Made by a program: the position numbers and the translations under genes. This document shows, one piece after another, positions 1 through 11,539 of a stretch of 64,000 nucleotides of DNA (the stretch's first letter is position 1; each line of letters begins with the position of its first letter). Below the pieces are notes generated by a model. That model searched no databases, was not told the origin of the DNA, and saw only the letters and a list, made by a program, of their open reading frames with translations. Location of the stretch: positions 4,868,001 to 4,932,000 of the forward strand of contig CM068382.1 of the NCBI GenBank assembly GCA_034770075.1. Direction: 5' to 3'. Source of the stretch: Aralia elata (Eukaryota; Streptophyta; Magnoliopsida; Apiales; Araliaceae).

Positions 1-1180
1 TTAGCTCGTTGTAATGATGTATTGTGCATAGATTGTTTAGATTGCTATTTTTAGGATCTTGTGGGTGTGTAGCGATTTCGGATGTGAGCCTAGGAGCGCG
101 ACCCCGTGGTCCAAATCCGATGATGGACATCTTTTGATGTATGTAATAAATTCGATGTACTTTTCATTGTAAATATGTAATCGTCGGGCCTTAAAACGAC
201 GTCAAGGCGAGAATCGCGTTTAAGGCCCCGTCATAGTGAAAATATGCGATTGTGGGCGTTCGGGGTTATTTTGATGGCTTACATGCCCATGAATAGCCCC
301 GACGCGTGTTTATGCTTGATTTGATTTATGAGACGAAATTGATTTCAAAGCCAAATGATAAAATCTTCATAAAATCAACCAAACTAGGCTATTAGCATCA
401 CGAGGTTAATAAATGGGAAGTGCTAATGAATGTCGATTTCTACTTCAAACGAGAAAGCTAAAGAAAATCGTTTTTCAAATATCATAAGGAATGATTTTGT
501 CAAATAATTGACGTTTTATTAAACCGTTGTGCATAGGGTTAAAGAGATTCTAGAAGTTGCCCATCGTTTGAGTTACGAAAGCAACGTATAGATCTCGATT
601 CCTATTTTGGCGAAGGTTTAAAACTCTTGTTTCACCAAAACGACACCTAATGAAAATCTCATAGTTTTGACAAATTAAAATCAAACCTTTCTTATAAAGA
701 ATCAAGCTTTCTCGTATAAATCGAAGGACATTCCGAAGCATTCTCAAATCAAAGCACGATTTTCCCTAAAAAAATCCAAATGATTCTTTCATACAAACTC
801 ACCACAACATTCACGTAGGCACACACACACACACACACACGCGCACACGCACATGTTTCATGAATTAAAGGATAGGAAAGCATCAAGATTGCGGTAACCG
901 TGTTTCACGGAAGTCGAGGGGTGCCTAACACCTTCCCCTCACTTAAGCAAGCCCCCGAACTCTATGAATCTCGGTTCGCAGACCAAATTAATTCGGAGTC
1001 ACATATGAGCCATCGATTTAAAAAAGGCGAAAACTCGGATGAGTTGGTACATCCATTTCAAATATACCAACTGGCGACTCTGGTTAATTGGCTCATCATA
1101 AAAAACGATCTTTCAAAACCCCGTCGACATCAATGCCGACCTTTTCCAAAAATCATCTAAACCAAAAGGGTAAAATAGGA
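1..1180 (+). mobile_element. Partial LTR, forward (copy 0)
   Basis: This stretch matches 9229-10401 of the forward LTR at 8431-10433 almost base for base, including the CA/GC microsatellite near 820-853. Its 5' half lies outside the window. Its last 25 or so bases are missing: at about 1181-1200 the match stops and the sequence passes straight into the 140-bp satellite. No gag or pol reading frame is present. Confidence 0.8.
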
Positions 1181-1200
1181 AAAGGACAAAGGAAGCGAGT

Positions 1201-1568
1201 ATAACCGGGGGTTACGAGATGGGTGACCGGCGACGATACCCGGCCCCGACAAGACAATCGACCGGCGACGATAACCGGCGATTACGAGATGGATGTCCGG
1301 CGACGAAAACCGGCTCCGGCAAGATAACCAACCGGCGACGATAACCGGGGGTTACAAGATGGGTGACCGGCGACGATACCCGGCCCCGACGAGACAATCG
1401 ACCGGCGACGATAACCGGCGATTACGAGATGGATGTCCGGCGACGAAAACCGGCTCCGACAGGATAACCAACCGGCAACGATAACCGGGGGTTACGAGAT
1501 GGGTGACCGGCGACGATACCCGGCCCCGACGAGACAATCGACCGGCGACGATAACCGGCGATTACGAG
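1201..1568 (-). repeat. 140-bp satellite array, minus orientation
   Basis: About 2.6 copies of a GC-rich 140-bp unit. Each unit holds four roughly 35-bp subunits built around CCGGCGACGATAACCGG-type words. It is the reverse complement of the array at 7441-8430. It sits between a 3'-truncated forward LTR and a reverse LTR fragment, so it marks a rearrangement junction. The overlapping 60-63 residue open frames recur with the repeat and are not genes. Confidence 0.9.
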
Positions 1569-2776
1569 ATCAAATCGAGCATAAACACGCGTCGGGGCTA
1601 TTCATGGGCATGTAAGCCATCAAAATATCCCCGAACGCCAACAATCACAAATTTCACTATTTCGGGGCCTTAAACACGATTCCCGTCTTGGCGTCGTTTT
1701 AAGGCCCAAAGGTTACATGTTACAAAACGAGCATCTTGAATCTATCACATACATCAAAACGTCCATCACCGGATTTGGACCTCGGGGTCGCATTCCTAGG
1801 CTCACACGAGATTAATACATGCCTACAAAATGAATATTACATAACTAACCAACCCGGGTTTATCTAATATACCATGATATCCGGAAATGACAATCTAAAT
1901 AAATTACACCCAATAAATTATCACAAACAAGCTAGAAATTTTATCAATTGGATATCCTCGGGTTATTAGGAAGAATTTTGTTCCGATGGAACCCTCCCTA
2001 ATAATCCATAATCCATGATTGTTCAACAATATACATGAAAACTACATCCCATCTAAGCAAATAAGATGATATGAATTGTTATAACAAAAGGAATTTTTAC
2101 CTTGCAAAATGATCTCAAAAAGGATGAAGTCTTGGTATTTGAATAGGATGAGAAATATATTTGATACAATCAAAATTAAAGGAGTAAAATTTCTCTCTTT
2201 TTCCTCTCTTTTCTTCCTATTTTTGTTGCAAAATCTACTATTTTTCTCTCAAATTCCGTGCTGCTGTTTGCTGTTTTCCTTCTTCTTCTCCAAAATTTGC
2301 TGACCCTCCTGTATGCTGCCGAAGCTGGCTTAAATAGGCTGGCCAAAGCCAGCCGCAGATCTATCTGCGGCTGGCCGCAGATGGATCTGCGGCTGGCCAG
2401 CTGGCTCGCCACTCAGCCCGGTTTTCGGGATCTGACTTTCCAGAAAGGCGCACTCATTTGGCCGCAGATCTATCCGCGGCTGGCGGGCTTGACTTTCTCG
2501 ATTTTTGTGCCACGCCTCGATTTTCGTGTCGTAATGTCGGTTTTCGCTGACAGGCTCGTTTTCTGCAGTCCGAGAATTTCCGGGAGACGTGCCACCTCAT
2601 CCGGGAATGCCTGCCTCGGACGGCCTTATTGTCACGTAAGCTTGGGTTGCCCAAAACATTGCGGTGGTGTCGGGCGCTCGCCCTTGTGCATCCCTCGCTC
2701 TCACAGGCCGGTTCATTTGACGATTTCGCCCTCCTGTCATGGTTAGTATACGAAGCGCAAAATTTGGGTGTCTACA
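1569..2776 (-). mobile_element. Partial LTR, reverse (copy A), U3 half
   Basis: Reverse-oriented LTR, nearly identical to the corresponding part of copy B at 2783-4880. On the minus strand it begins TGTAGACACCC at 2776 and is cut at about 1569, where the satellite begins. A TATA-like TATTTAAG box lies on the minus strand near 2330. A GC-rich hairpin cluster lies upstream of it at about 2340-2400. Confidence 0.85.
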
Positions 2777-2782
2777 GCTAGC
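2777..2782. repeat. GCTAGC spacer between LTR copies A and B
   Basis: Six-base palindrome exactly between the TGTAGACACC end of copy A and the GTCGACA end of copy B. The same spacer recurs at 4881-4886. With its flanks it forms a larger imperfect palindrome. Confidence 0.8.
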
Positions 2783-4880
2783 TGTCGACGCCGGGTTTTT
2801 TCGTTCTCTTTTGTCTTTTCCAATTTTAGCCTTTTGGTTTAGATGATTTTTGGAAAAGGTCGGCATTGAGGTCGACGGGGTTTTGAAAGATCGTTTTTAT
2901 GATGAGCCAATTAACCAGAGTCGCCAGTTGGTATATTTGAAATGGATGTACCAACTCATCCGAGTTTTCGCTCTTTTGTAAATCGCTGGCTCATATGTGA
3001 CTCCGAATTAATTTGGTCTGCGAATCGAGATTCATAGAGTTCGGGGGCTTGCTTAAGTGAGGGGAAGGTGTTAGGCACCCCTCGACTTCCGTGAAACACG
3101 GTTACCGCAATCTTAATGCTTTCCTATCCTTTAATTCATGAATATGTGGATGTAGGTGCGCGCGTGTGTGTGTGTGTGTGCCTATGTGAATGTTGTGGTG
3201 AGTTTGTATGAAAGAGTCATTTGGATTTTAGGGAAAATCGTGTTTTAATTTGAGTATGCTTCGGAATGTCTTTTCGGTATACCCGAGAAAGCTTTATTCT
3301 TTATGAGAAAGGTTTGGTTTTAATTGTCCAAAACTATGAAATTTTCATTAAATATCGTTTTGGCAAAAGAAGAATTTTAAACCTTCGTCAAAATAGGAAT
3401 CGAGATCTATACATTGCTTTCGTGAAACGATCGGGCAATTTCTAGGATCTCTTTCACCCTATGCACAAAGATTTAATAAAACGTTACTTATTTACAAAAT
3501 CATTTTTGTGTGGTGTTTTGGAAAACGATCTTTCTTTAGCTTCCTCGTTAGATAGGAATCGACATTCATTAACATTTCTCAAATTTTAACCTCGTGATTC
3601 TAATATCCTACTTTGCTTGATTTTTTATGAAAATCTTATCATTTAGCTTTGAAATCAATTTCGCGTCATAAATCGAATCGAGCATAAACACGCGTCGGGG
3701 CTATTCATGGGCATGTAAGCCATCAAAATATCCCCGAACGCCAACAATCACAAATTTCACTATTTCGGGGCCTTAAACACGATTCCCGCCTTGGCGTCGT
3801 TTTAAGGCCCAAAGGTTACATGTTACAAAACGAGCATCTTGAATCTATCACATACATCAAAACGTCCATCACCGGATTTGGACCTCGGGGTCGCATTCCT
3901 AGGCTCACACGAGATTAATACATGCCTACAAAATGAATATTACATAAACTAACCAACCCGGGTTTATCTAATATACCATGATATCCGGAAATGACAATCT
4001 AAATAAATTACACCCAATAAATTATCACAAACAAGCTAGAAATTTTATCAATTGGATATCCTCGGGTTATTAGGAAGAATTTTGTTCCGATGGAACCCTC
4101 CCTAATAATCCATAATCCATGATTGTTCAACAATATACATGAAAACTACATCCCATCTAAGCAAATAAGATGATATGAATTGTTATAACAAAAGGAATTT
4201 TTACCTTGCAAAATGATCTCAAAAAGGATGAAGTCTTGGTATTTGAATAGGATGAGAAATATATTTGATACAATCAAAATTAAAGGAGTAAAATTTCTCT
4301 CTTTTTCCTCTCTTTTCTTCCTATTTTTGTTGCAAAATCTACTATTTTTCTCTCAAATTCCGTGCTGCTGTTTGCTGTTTTCCTTCTTCTTCTCCAAAAT
4401 TTGCTGACCCTCCTGTATGCTGCCGAAGCTGGCTTAAATAGGCTGGCCAAAGCCAGCCGCAGATCTATCTGCGGCTGGCCGCAGATGGATCTGCAGCTGG
4501 CCAGCTGGCTCGCCACTCAGCCCGGTTTTCGGGATCTGACTTTCCAGAAAGGCGCACTCATTTGGCCGCAGATCTATCCGCGGCTGGCGGGCTTGACTTT
4601 CTCGATTTTCGTGCCACGCCTCGATTTTCGTGTCGTAATGTCGGTTTTCGCTGACAGGCTCGTTTTCTGCAGTCCGAGAATTTCCGGGAGACGTGCCACC
4701 TCATCCGGGAATGCCTGCCTCGGACGGCCTTATTGTCACGTAAGCTTGGGTTGCCCAAAACATTGCGGTGGTGTCGGGCGCTCGCCCTTGTGCATCCCTC
4801 GCTCTCACAGGCCGGTTCATTTGACGATTTCGCCCTCCTGTCATGGTTAGTATACGAAGCGCAAAATTTGGGTGTCTACA
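2783..4880 (-). mobile_element. Full-length LTR, reverse (copy B)
   Basis: About 2098 bp. On the minus strand it runs from TGTAGACACCC at 4880 to CCCGGCGTCGACA at 2783, so it has the usual TG...CA ends. It includes a TG/CG microsatellite (about 3160-3182), a minus-strand TATA-like box near 4434 and a hairpin-rich stretch at 4443-4500. Its 162-residue open frame also recurs in copy A and, shortened, in copy C, and resembles no known protein. It is very close to copy C, which suggests recent duplication. Confidence 0.85.
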
Positions 4881-4886
4881 GCTAGC
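4881..4886. repeat. GCTAGC spacer between LTR copies B and C
   Basis: Second identical six-base palindromic spacer between head-to-tail LTRs. Confidence 0.8.
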
Positions 4887-6936
4887 TGTCGACGCCGGGT
4901 TTTTTCGTTCTCTTTTGTCTTTCCCAATTTTAGCCTTTTGGTTTAGATGATTTTTGGAAAAGGTCGGCATTGAGGTCGACGGGGTTTTGAAAGATCGTTT
5001 TTATGATGAGCCAATTAACCAGAGTCGCCAGTTGGTATATTTGAAATGGATTTGTTACCAACTCATCCGAGTTTTTTCGCTCTTTTGTAAATCGCTGGCT
5101 CATATGTGACTCCGAATTAATTTGGTCTGCGAATCGATATTCATAGAGTTCGGGGGCTTGCTTAAGTGAGGGGAAGGTGTTAGGCACCCCTCGACTTCCG
5201 TGAAATACGGTTACCGCAATCTTAATGCTTTCCTATCCTTTAATTCATGAATATGTGTATGTAGGTGCGCGCGCGTGTGTGTGTGTGTGCCTATGTGAAT
5301 GTTGTGGTGAGTTTGTATGAAAGAGTCATTTGGATTTTAGGGAAAATCGTGTTTTAATTTGAGTATGCTTCGGAATGTCTTTTCGGTATACCCGAGAAAG
5401 CTTTATTCTTTATGAGAAAGGTTTGGTTTTAATTGTCCAAAACTATGAGATTTTCATTAAATGTCGTTTGGGCAAAAGAAGAATTTTAAACCTTCGTCAA
5501 AATAGGAATCGAGATCTATATATTGCTTTCGTGAAACGATCGGGCAATTTCTAGGATCTCTTTCACCCTATGCACAAAGATTTAATAAAACGTTACTTAT
5601 TTACAAAATCATTTTTGTGTGGTGTTTTGGAAAACGATCTTTCTTTAGCTTCCTCGTTAGATAGGAATCGACATTCATTAACATTTCTCAAATTTTAACC
5701 TCGTGATTCTAATATCCTACTTTGCTTGATTTTTTATGAAAATCTTATCATTTAGCTTTGAAATCAATTTCGCGTCATAAATCGAATCGAGCATAAACAC
5801 GCGTCGGGGTTATTCTATGGGCATGGTAAGCCATCAAAATATCCCCGAACGCCAACAATCACAAATTTCACTATTTCGGGGCCTTAAACACGATTCCCGC
5901 CTTGGCGTCGTTTTAAGGCCCAAAGGTTACATGTTACAAAACGAGCATCTTGAATCTATCACATACATCAAAACGTCCATCACCGGATTTGGACCTCGGG
6001 GTCGCATTCCTAGGCTCACACGAGATTAATACATGCCTACAAAATGAATATTACATAACTAACCAACCCGGGTTTATCTAATATACCATGATATCCGGAA
6101 ATGACAATCTAAATAAATTACACCCAATAAATTATCACAAACAAGCTAGAAATTTTATCAATTGGATATCCTCGGGTTATTAGGAAGAATTTTGTTCCGA
6201 TGGAACCCTCCCTAATAATCCATAATCCATGATTGTTCAACAATATACATGAAAACTACATCCCATCTAAGCAAATAAGATGATATGAATTGTTATAACA
6301 AAAGGAATTTTTACCTTGCAAAATGATCTCAAAAAGGATGAAGTCTTGGTATTTGAATAGGATGAGAAATATATTTGATACAATCAAAATTAAAGGAGTA
6401 AAATTTCTCTCTTTTTCCTCTCTTTTCTTCCTATTTTTGTTGCAAAATCTACTATTTTTCTCTCAAATTCCGTGCTGCTGTTTGCTGTTTTCCTTCTTCT
6501 TCTCCAAAATTTGCTGACCCTCCTGTATGCTGCCGAAGCTGGCTTAAATAGGCTGGCCAGCTGGCTCGCCACTCAGCCCGGTTTTCGGGATCTGACTTTC
6601 CAGAAAGGCGCACTCATTTGGCCGCAGATCTATCCGCGGCTGGCGGGCTTGACTTTCTCGATTTTCGTGCCACGCCTCGATTTTCGTGTCGTAATGTCGG
6701 TTTTCGCTGACAGGCTCGTTTTCTGCAGTCCGAGAATTTCCGGGAGACGTGCCACCTCATCCGGGAATGCCTGCCTCGGACGGCCTTATTGTCACGTAAG
6801 CTTGGGTTGCCCAAAACATTGCGGTGGTGTCGGGCGCTCGCCCTTGTGCCTCCCTCGCTCTCACAGGCCGGTTCATTTGACGATTTTGCCCTCCTGTCAC
6901 GGTTAGTATACGAAGCGCAAAATTTGGGTGTCTACA
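4887..6936 (-). mobile_element. Full-length LTR, reverse (copy C)
   Basis: About 2050 bp, the same ends as copy B and very similar throughout. It lacks a 54-bp hairpin segment present in A and B upstream of the TATA-like box (junction near 6559). It directly follows, on the minus strand, a polypurine tract at 6937-6951, so it is in the position of a 3' LTR. The internal sequence to its right is the 3' end of the same element. Confidence 0.85.
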
Positions 6937-6951
6937 GCTGCCCCTCTTTAT
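6937..6951 (-). promoter_or_regulatory. Polypurine tract of LTR element
   Basis: The minus strand reads AAAGAGGGGCAGC immediately before the TGTAGACACC start of LTR copy C. A purine run abutting the 3' LTR is the standard plus-strand primer of LTR retrotransposons, so this fixes the polarity and right boundary of copy C. Confidence 0.7.
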
Positions 6952-7440
6952 CATGTTTATGAAATGTTAAATGAAATGAACATGATAAAGAAGTAGACAC
7001 ACGATGCGTGAATGACAGTGCATAAGAATGACAGTGCAACACATACAACTTATGATGTAACGCAAGATGTAAGGCATGCAACACATTTGTAAAGGTGTCA
7101 ATGCATCAATCCCTAACCTGTCGCTCGTCTCGTAATCGCCGGGTCTCGTATCCGGTCGATTGTCCTGTGAATGTCGGGTCTCATATCCGGTCACCCCTCT
7201 CGTAATCACCTTATTCCATCCCATTGTCATCAAAGGAAGTTATTCTCCTGACTAGCTTTGAAGGGCATCCTTGGAATTCGTCCTCGCACATCGTTCTTGG
7301 CAACCATTGCTTTTGACTTTGATAGGCTAGGACCTTGACACCTAACCTGCATGGATCACGTACAGAATTATCACTTATTCAATGCATATGACACAACATT
7401 TAAAATGAAAAATGACCCCTGTACAGTCTTTTGATACGAT
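6952..7440 (-). mobile_element. Retroelement internal (3') remnant, non-coding
   Basis: Sequence between the polypurine tract and the satellite. No gag, protease, RT or integrase motif is visible, so the element is non-autonomous (LARD-like) or badly deleted. Within it, 7118-7210 carries diverged versions of the satellite words (TCTCGTAATCGCCGGGTCTC, ATATCCGGTCACCCCTCTCG), which may be the founder of the array next to it. Confidence 0.6.
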
Positions 7441-8430
7441 TCTACAGGTGTCACCGCTTGTCGAAGCCGGTTTTCGTCGCCGGACATCCATCTCGTAATC
7501 GCCGGTTATCGTCGCCGGTCAATTGTCTCGTCGGGGCCGGGTATCGTCGCCGGTCACCCATCTCGTAACCCCCGGTTATCGTCGCCGGTTGGTTATCTTG
7601 TCGGAGCCGGTTTTCGTCGCCGGACATCCATCTCGTAATCGCCGGTTATCGTCGCCGGTCGATTGTCTCGTCGGGGCCGGGTATCGTCGCCGGTCACCCA
7701 TCTCGTAACCCCCGGTTATCGTCGCCGGTTGGTTATCTTGTCGGAGCCGGTTTTCGTCGCCGGACATCCATCTCGTAATCGCCGGTTATCGTCGCCGGTC
7801 GATTGTCTCGTCGGGGCCGGGTATCGTCGCCGGTCACCCATCTCGTAACCCCCGGTTATCGTCGCCGGTTGGTTATCTTGTCGGAGCCGGTTTTCGTCGC
7901 CGGACATCCATCTCGTAATCGCCGGTTATCGTCGCCGGTCGATTGTCTCGTCGGGGCCGGGTATCGTCGCCGGTCGCCCATCTCGTAACCCCCGGTTATC
8001 GTCGCCGGTTGGTTATCTTGTCGGAGCCGATTTTTCGTCGCCGGACATCCATCTCGTAATCGCCGGTTATCGTCGCCGGTCGATTGTCTCGTCGGGGCCG
8101 GGTATCGTCGCCGGTCACCCATCTCGTAACCCCCGGTTATCGTTGCCGGTTGGTTATCCTGTCGGAGCCGGTTTTCGTCGCCGGACATCCATCTCGTAAT
8201 CGCCGGTTATCGTCGCCGGTCGATTGTCTCGTCGGGGCCGGGTATCGTCGCCGGTCACCCATCTTGTAACCCCCGGTTATCGTCGCCGGTTGGTTATCTT
8301 GCCGGAGCCGGTTTTCGTCGCCGGACATCCATCTCGTAATCGCCGGTTATCGTCGCCGGTCGATTGTCTTGTCGGGGCCGGGTATCGTCGCCGGTCACCC
8401 ATCTCGTAACCCCCGGTTATCGTCGCTTCC
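7441..8430 (+). repeat. 140-bp satellite array, plus orientation
   Basis: About seven copies of a 140-bp unit; the same phase recurs at 7523, 7663, 7803, then 8084 and 8224. Each unit contains four CCGG...TCGTCGCCGG subunits of roughly 35 bp separated by different linkers. Copies are almost identical, with a few substitutions and a one-base insertion near 8030. CpG-rich composition contrasts with the surrounding AT-rich DNA. The array abuts LTR copy D at 8431. Confidence 0.95.
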
Positions 8431-10433
8431 TGTAGACACCCAAATTTTGCGCTTCGTATACTAACCGTGACAGGAGGGCAAAATCGTCAAATGAACCGGC
8501 CTGTGAGAGCGAGGGAGGCACAAGGGCGAGCGCCCGACACCACCGCAATGTTTTGGGCAACCCAAGCTTACGTGACAATAAGGCCGTCCGAGGCAGGCAT
8601 TCCCGGATGAGGTGGCACGTCTCCCGGAAATTCTCGGACTGCAGAAAACGAGCCTGTCAGCGAAAACCGACATTACGACACGAAAATCGAGGCGTGGCAC
8701 GAAAATCGAGAAAGTCAAGCCCGCCAGCCGCGGATAGATCTGCGGCCAAATGAGTGCGCCTTTCTGGAAAGTCAGATCCCGAAAACCGGGCTGAGTGGCG
8801 AGCCAGCTGGCCAGCCTATTTAAGCTCAGCCTCGGACAGCATACAGGAGGTGGAAAAAAGGGGGGAAGAATTTGAAGGAAGAAGAATTCTGCAGCAGCAA
8901 GAACACGGAAATAGAGAGAAAAAGGAGCAAATTTTACAATCAAATAGGAAGAAAAGAGAGGAAAAAAGAGAGGATTTATATTCTTTGATTTTAATTGTAT
9001 CAAATATACTCCGTATCTTAGTCAAATACACAAGTTCCCATCCATTTGAGATCATTTGCAAGGTGAAAATTCCCTTTGTTCTAGCAATTTATATCATATT
9101 GTTTGGTTAAATTAAATGTAGTTTTTCTTGTATATTGTTGTGGATCTATGGATTGAGGACTATTAGTGAGGGTTCCCAAATGGAACGAAATTCCTCCTAA
9201 TGGCCCGATGATATCCATTTGGTGAATTTTAGCTCGTTGTAATGATGTATTATGCATAGTTTATTTAGATTGTTATTTTTAGGATCTTGTGGGTGTGTAG
9301 CGATTTTGGATGTGAGCCTAGGAGCGCGACCCCGTGGTCCAAATCCGATGATGGACATCGTTTGATATATGTAATAAATTCGATGTACCTTTCATTGTAA
9401 ATATGTAATCGTCGGGCCTTAAAACGACGCCAAGGCGAGAATCGTGTTTAAGGCCCCAAAATAGTGAAACTTGTGATTGTAGGCGTTTGGGGTTATTTTG
9501 ATGGCTTACATGCCCATGAATAACTCCGATGCGTGTTTATGCTTGATTTGATTTACGACACGAAATTGATTTCAAAGCTAAAAGATAAGATTTTCATAAA
9601 ATCAATCAAATTAGGTTATTAGCATCACGAGGCTTAAAAATGAGAAATGATAATGAATGTCGATTTCTATGTAAACGGGAAAGCTAAGGAAAATCGTTTT
9701 CAAATATCACAAGGAATGATTTTGTTAAATAATTGACGTTTTATTAAACCATTGTGCATAGGGTTAAAGAGATCCTAGAAATTGCCTATCATTCACAAAG
9801 CAACGTATAGATCTCGATTCCTATTTTGACGAAGGTTTAAAACTCTTGTTTGCCAAAACAACACCTAATAAAAACCTTGTAGTTTTGACAAATTAAAATC
9901 AAACCTTCCTTATAAAGAATCAAGCTTTCTCGTATAAATCGAAGGACATTCCGAAGCATTCTCAAATCAAAGCACGATTTTCCCTAAAAAAAATCCAAAT
10001 GATTCTTTCATACAAACTCACCACAACATTCACGTAGGCACACACACACACACACGCGCGCACACGCACACGTTTCATGAATTAAAGGATAGGAAAGCAT
10101 CAAGATTGCGGTAACCGTGTTTCACGGAAGTCGAGGGGTGCCTAACACCTTCCCCTCACTTAAGCAAGCCCCCGAACTCTATGAATCTCGATTCGCAGAC
10201 CAATTAATTCGGAGTCACATATGAGCCAGCGATTTATAAAAAACGCAAATTCGGATGAGTTGGTACATCCATTTCAAATATACCAACTGGCGACTCTGGT
10301 TAATTGGCTCATCATAAAAAACGATCTTTCAAAACCCCGTCGACATCAATGCCGATCTTTTCCAAAAGAATCATTAAATCAAAAGGCTAAAATTGGAAAA
10401 GACAAAAGAGAACGAAAAAACCCGGCGTCGACA
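8431..10433 (+). mobile_element. Full-length LTR, forward (copy D)
   Basis: About 2003 bp, from TGTAGACACCC to CCCGGCGTCGACA. It is more diverged from A-C than they are from each other. Like C it lacks the 54-bp hairpin insert. A TATA-like CCTATTTAAG lies at about 8816-8825. A CA/CG microsatellite lies near 10039-10071. The right flank (CATAG) neither matches the left flank nor looks like a primer-binding site, so this is not a clean solo LTR; the arrangement is a rearranged or inverted element. Confidence 0.85.
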
Positions 10434-11539
10434 CATAGTATAAATATGTTTGGACTCAATCCAAAAAAAAAAAAAAAAAAGCTAGGGAACATGGGAAAAT
10501 AAGGGGACCGGTCCAATTTTCCGGGCCAATTGGCCGGTCCGCCTATCTTTACTGTAATAAAAATGAACAAAAAGTTAAGTTTTATATTTAAATTATTAAT
10601 TTATCTTTATATCAATAATAACGTGGGGATATGTACGAACCATAAGAGATTTGTTTTGTTATTTAATTTTCTATTCAAATTCATTCACAAAAAAAATATT
10701 AGACATGTACTGAATCTAAATCTGTCCATGTTTGTAATATAAATTTGTTATTTTATTGATATTCGGACATAAATAATTTTATTATTGTTACTCAAAATTT
10801 ATAGTATGTGACATATTATTTACGTGGTTTATATATGATGTGTTTAAATAAATTAATTAATATAATACGTTCAATTTTACAATCAACGATTGTACAAAAG
10901 ATTAACTAAATAATATTATATAGACATATATAATTAATTATACATCGGGCTCATATAAAAGATTAAAAATTTAAAATTTACACAACTAATACATAATTAA
11001 GAAGAGCTTTAATTTCAATTGTTATTTTTCCTTTTTCTTAATAAATATGGTCATTCGACCTACCATGGCTTTCATTTTTACTTCACTATAATTTATTTTC
11101 TTCCAAAGTATAATATATACATATTTTATTCGGTAAAAAATAAAGACAACAAAAGGTTACAATTAAAAAATATAACTAACAAAATGAAAAAAAATGGAAA
11201 AAAAAAAAGAAATAAAAGGTAGAGAGGGGAGGCTTCCGTACACGTGTTATAAGAGAGTATGCCAAACAGTATAGTGCTAAATTTCTTCATTCTCCCGCCA
11301 GTGCACCCAAAACCAAAATCAAAATCCCTCCCTTTTCCCAGTCTCCAAATAAATTTTTTTATTTTTTTTTCTTTGTGAATATTTTGCCGATTCTGGATCT
11401 ACATTTCTCTGCAATTACTACTGGGCTAGGGCATAACACTTACTGTTACGATTCCTCACACATTAACAGTAAGAGATCTTTTTCCCCAATTCATTTTCAA
11501 AATTTCGATTCTTCACTTGCAGAATAAGTTAGGGATTCA
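10434..11539. other. Intergenic and 5' region of the BRCT/PHD gene
   Basis: AT-rich spacer with an A17-18 run near 10464 and an inverted CCGG-rich motif at 10507-10543. The last 250 bases before the ATG at 11540 are pyrimidine-rich and probably hold the 5' UTR. TTCTCCCGCC near 11290 is one mismatch from the E2F core, a weak hint of cell-cycle control. I saw no clear TATA box. Confidence 0.4.

Noticed and set aside
2258..2746. 162-residue frame repeated at 4362-4850 and shortened at 6472-6906
   Set aside because: It lies inside the LTR and antisense to its transcription direction. It varies with the hairpin indel and has no domain; its repetition reflects LTR copies.
7441..8430. CRISPR-like or coding repeat array
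   Set aside because: Units are contiguous 140-bp tandem repeats with no unique spacers, and the 60-110 residue frames recur on both strands only because the repeat does.
8431..10433. Copy D as a clean solo LTR
   Set aside because: The 5-bp flanks (CTTCC and CATAG) do not match and the left flank is the satellite.
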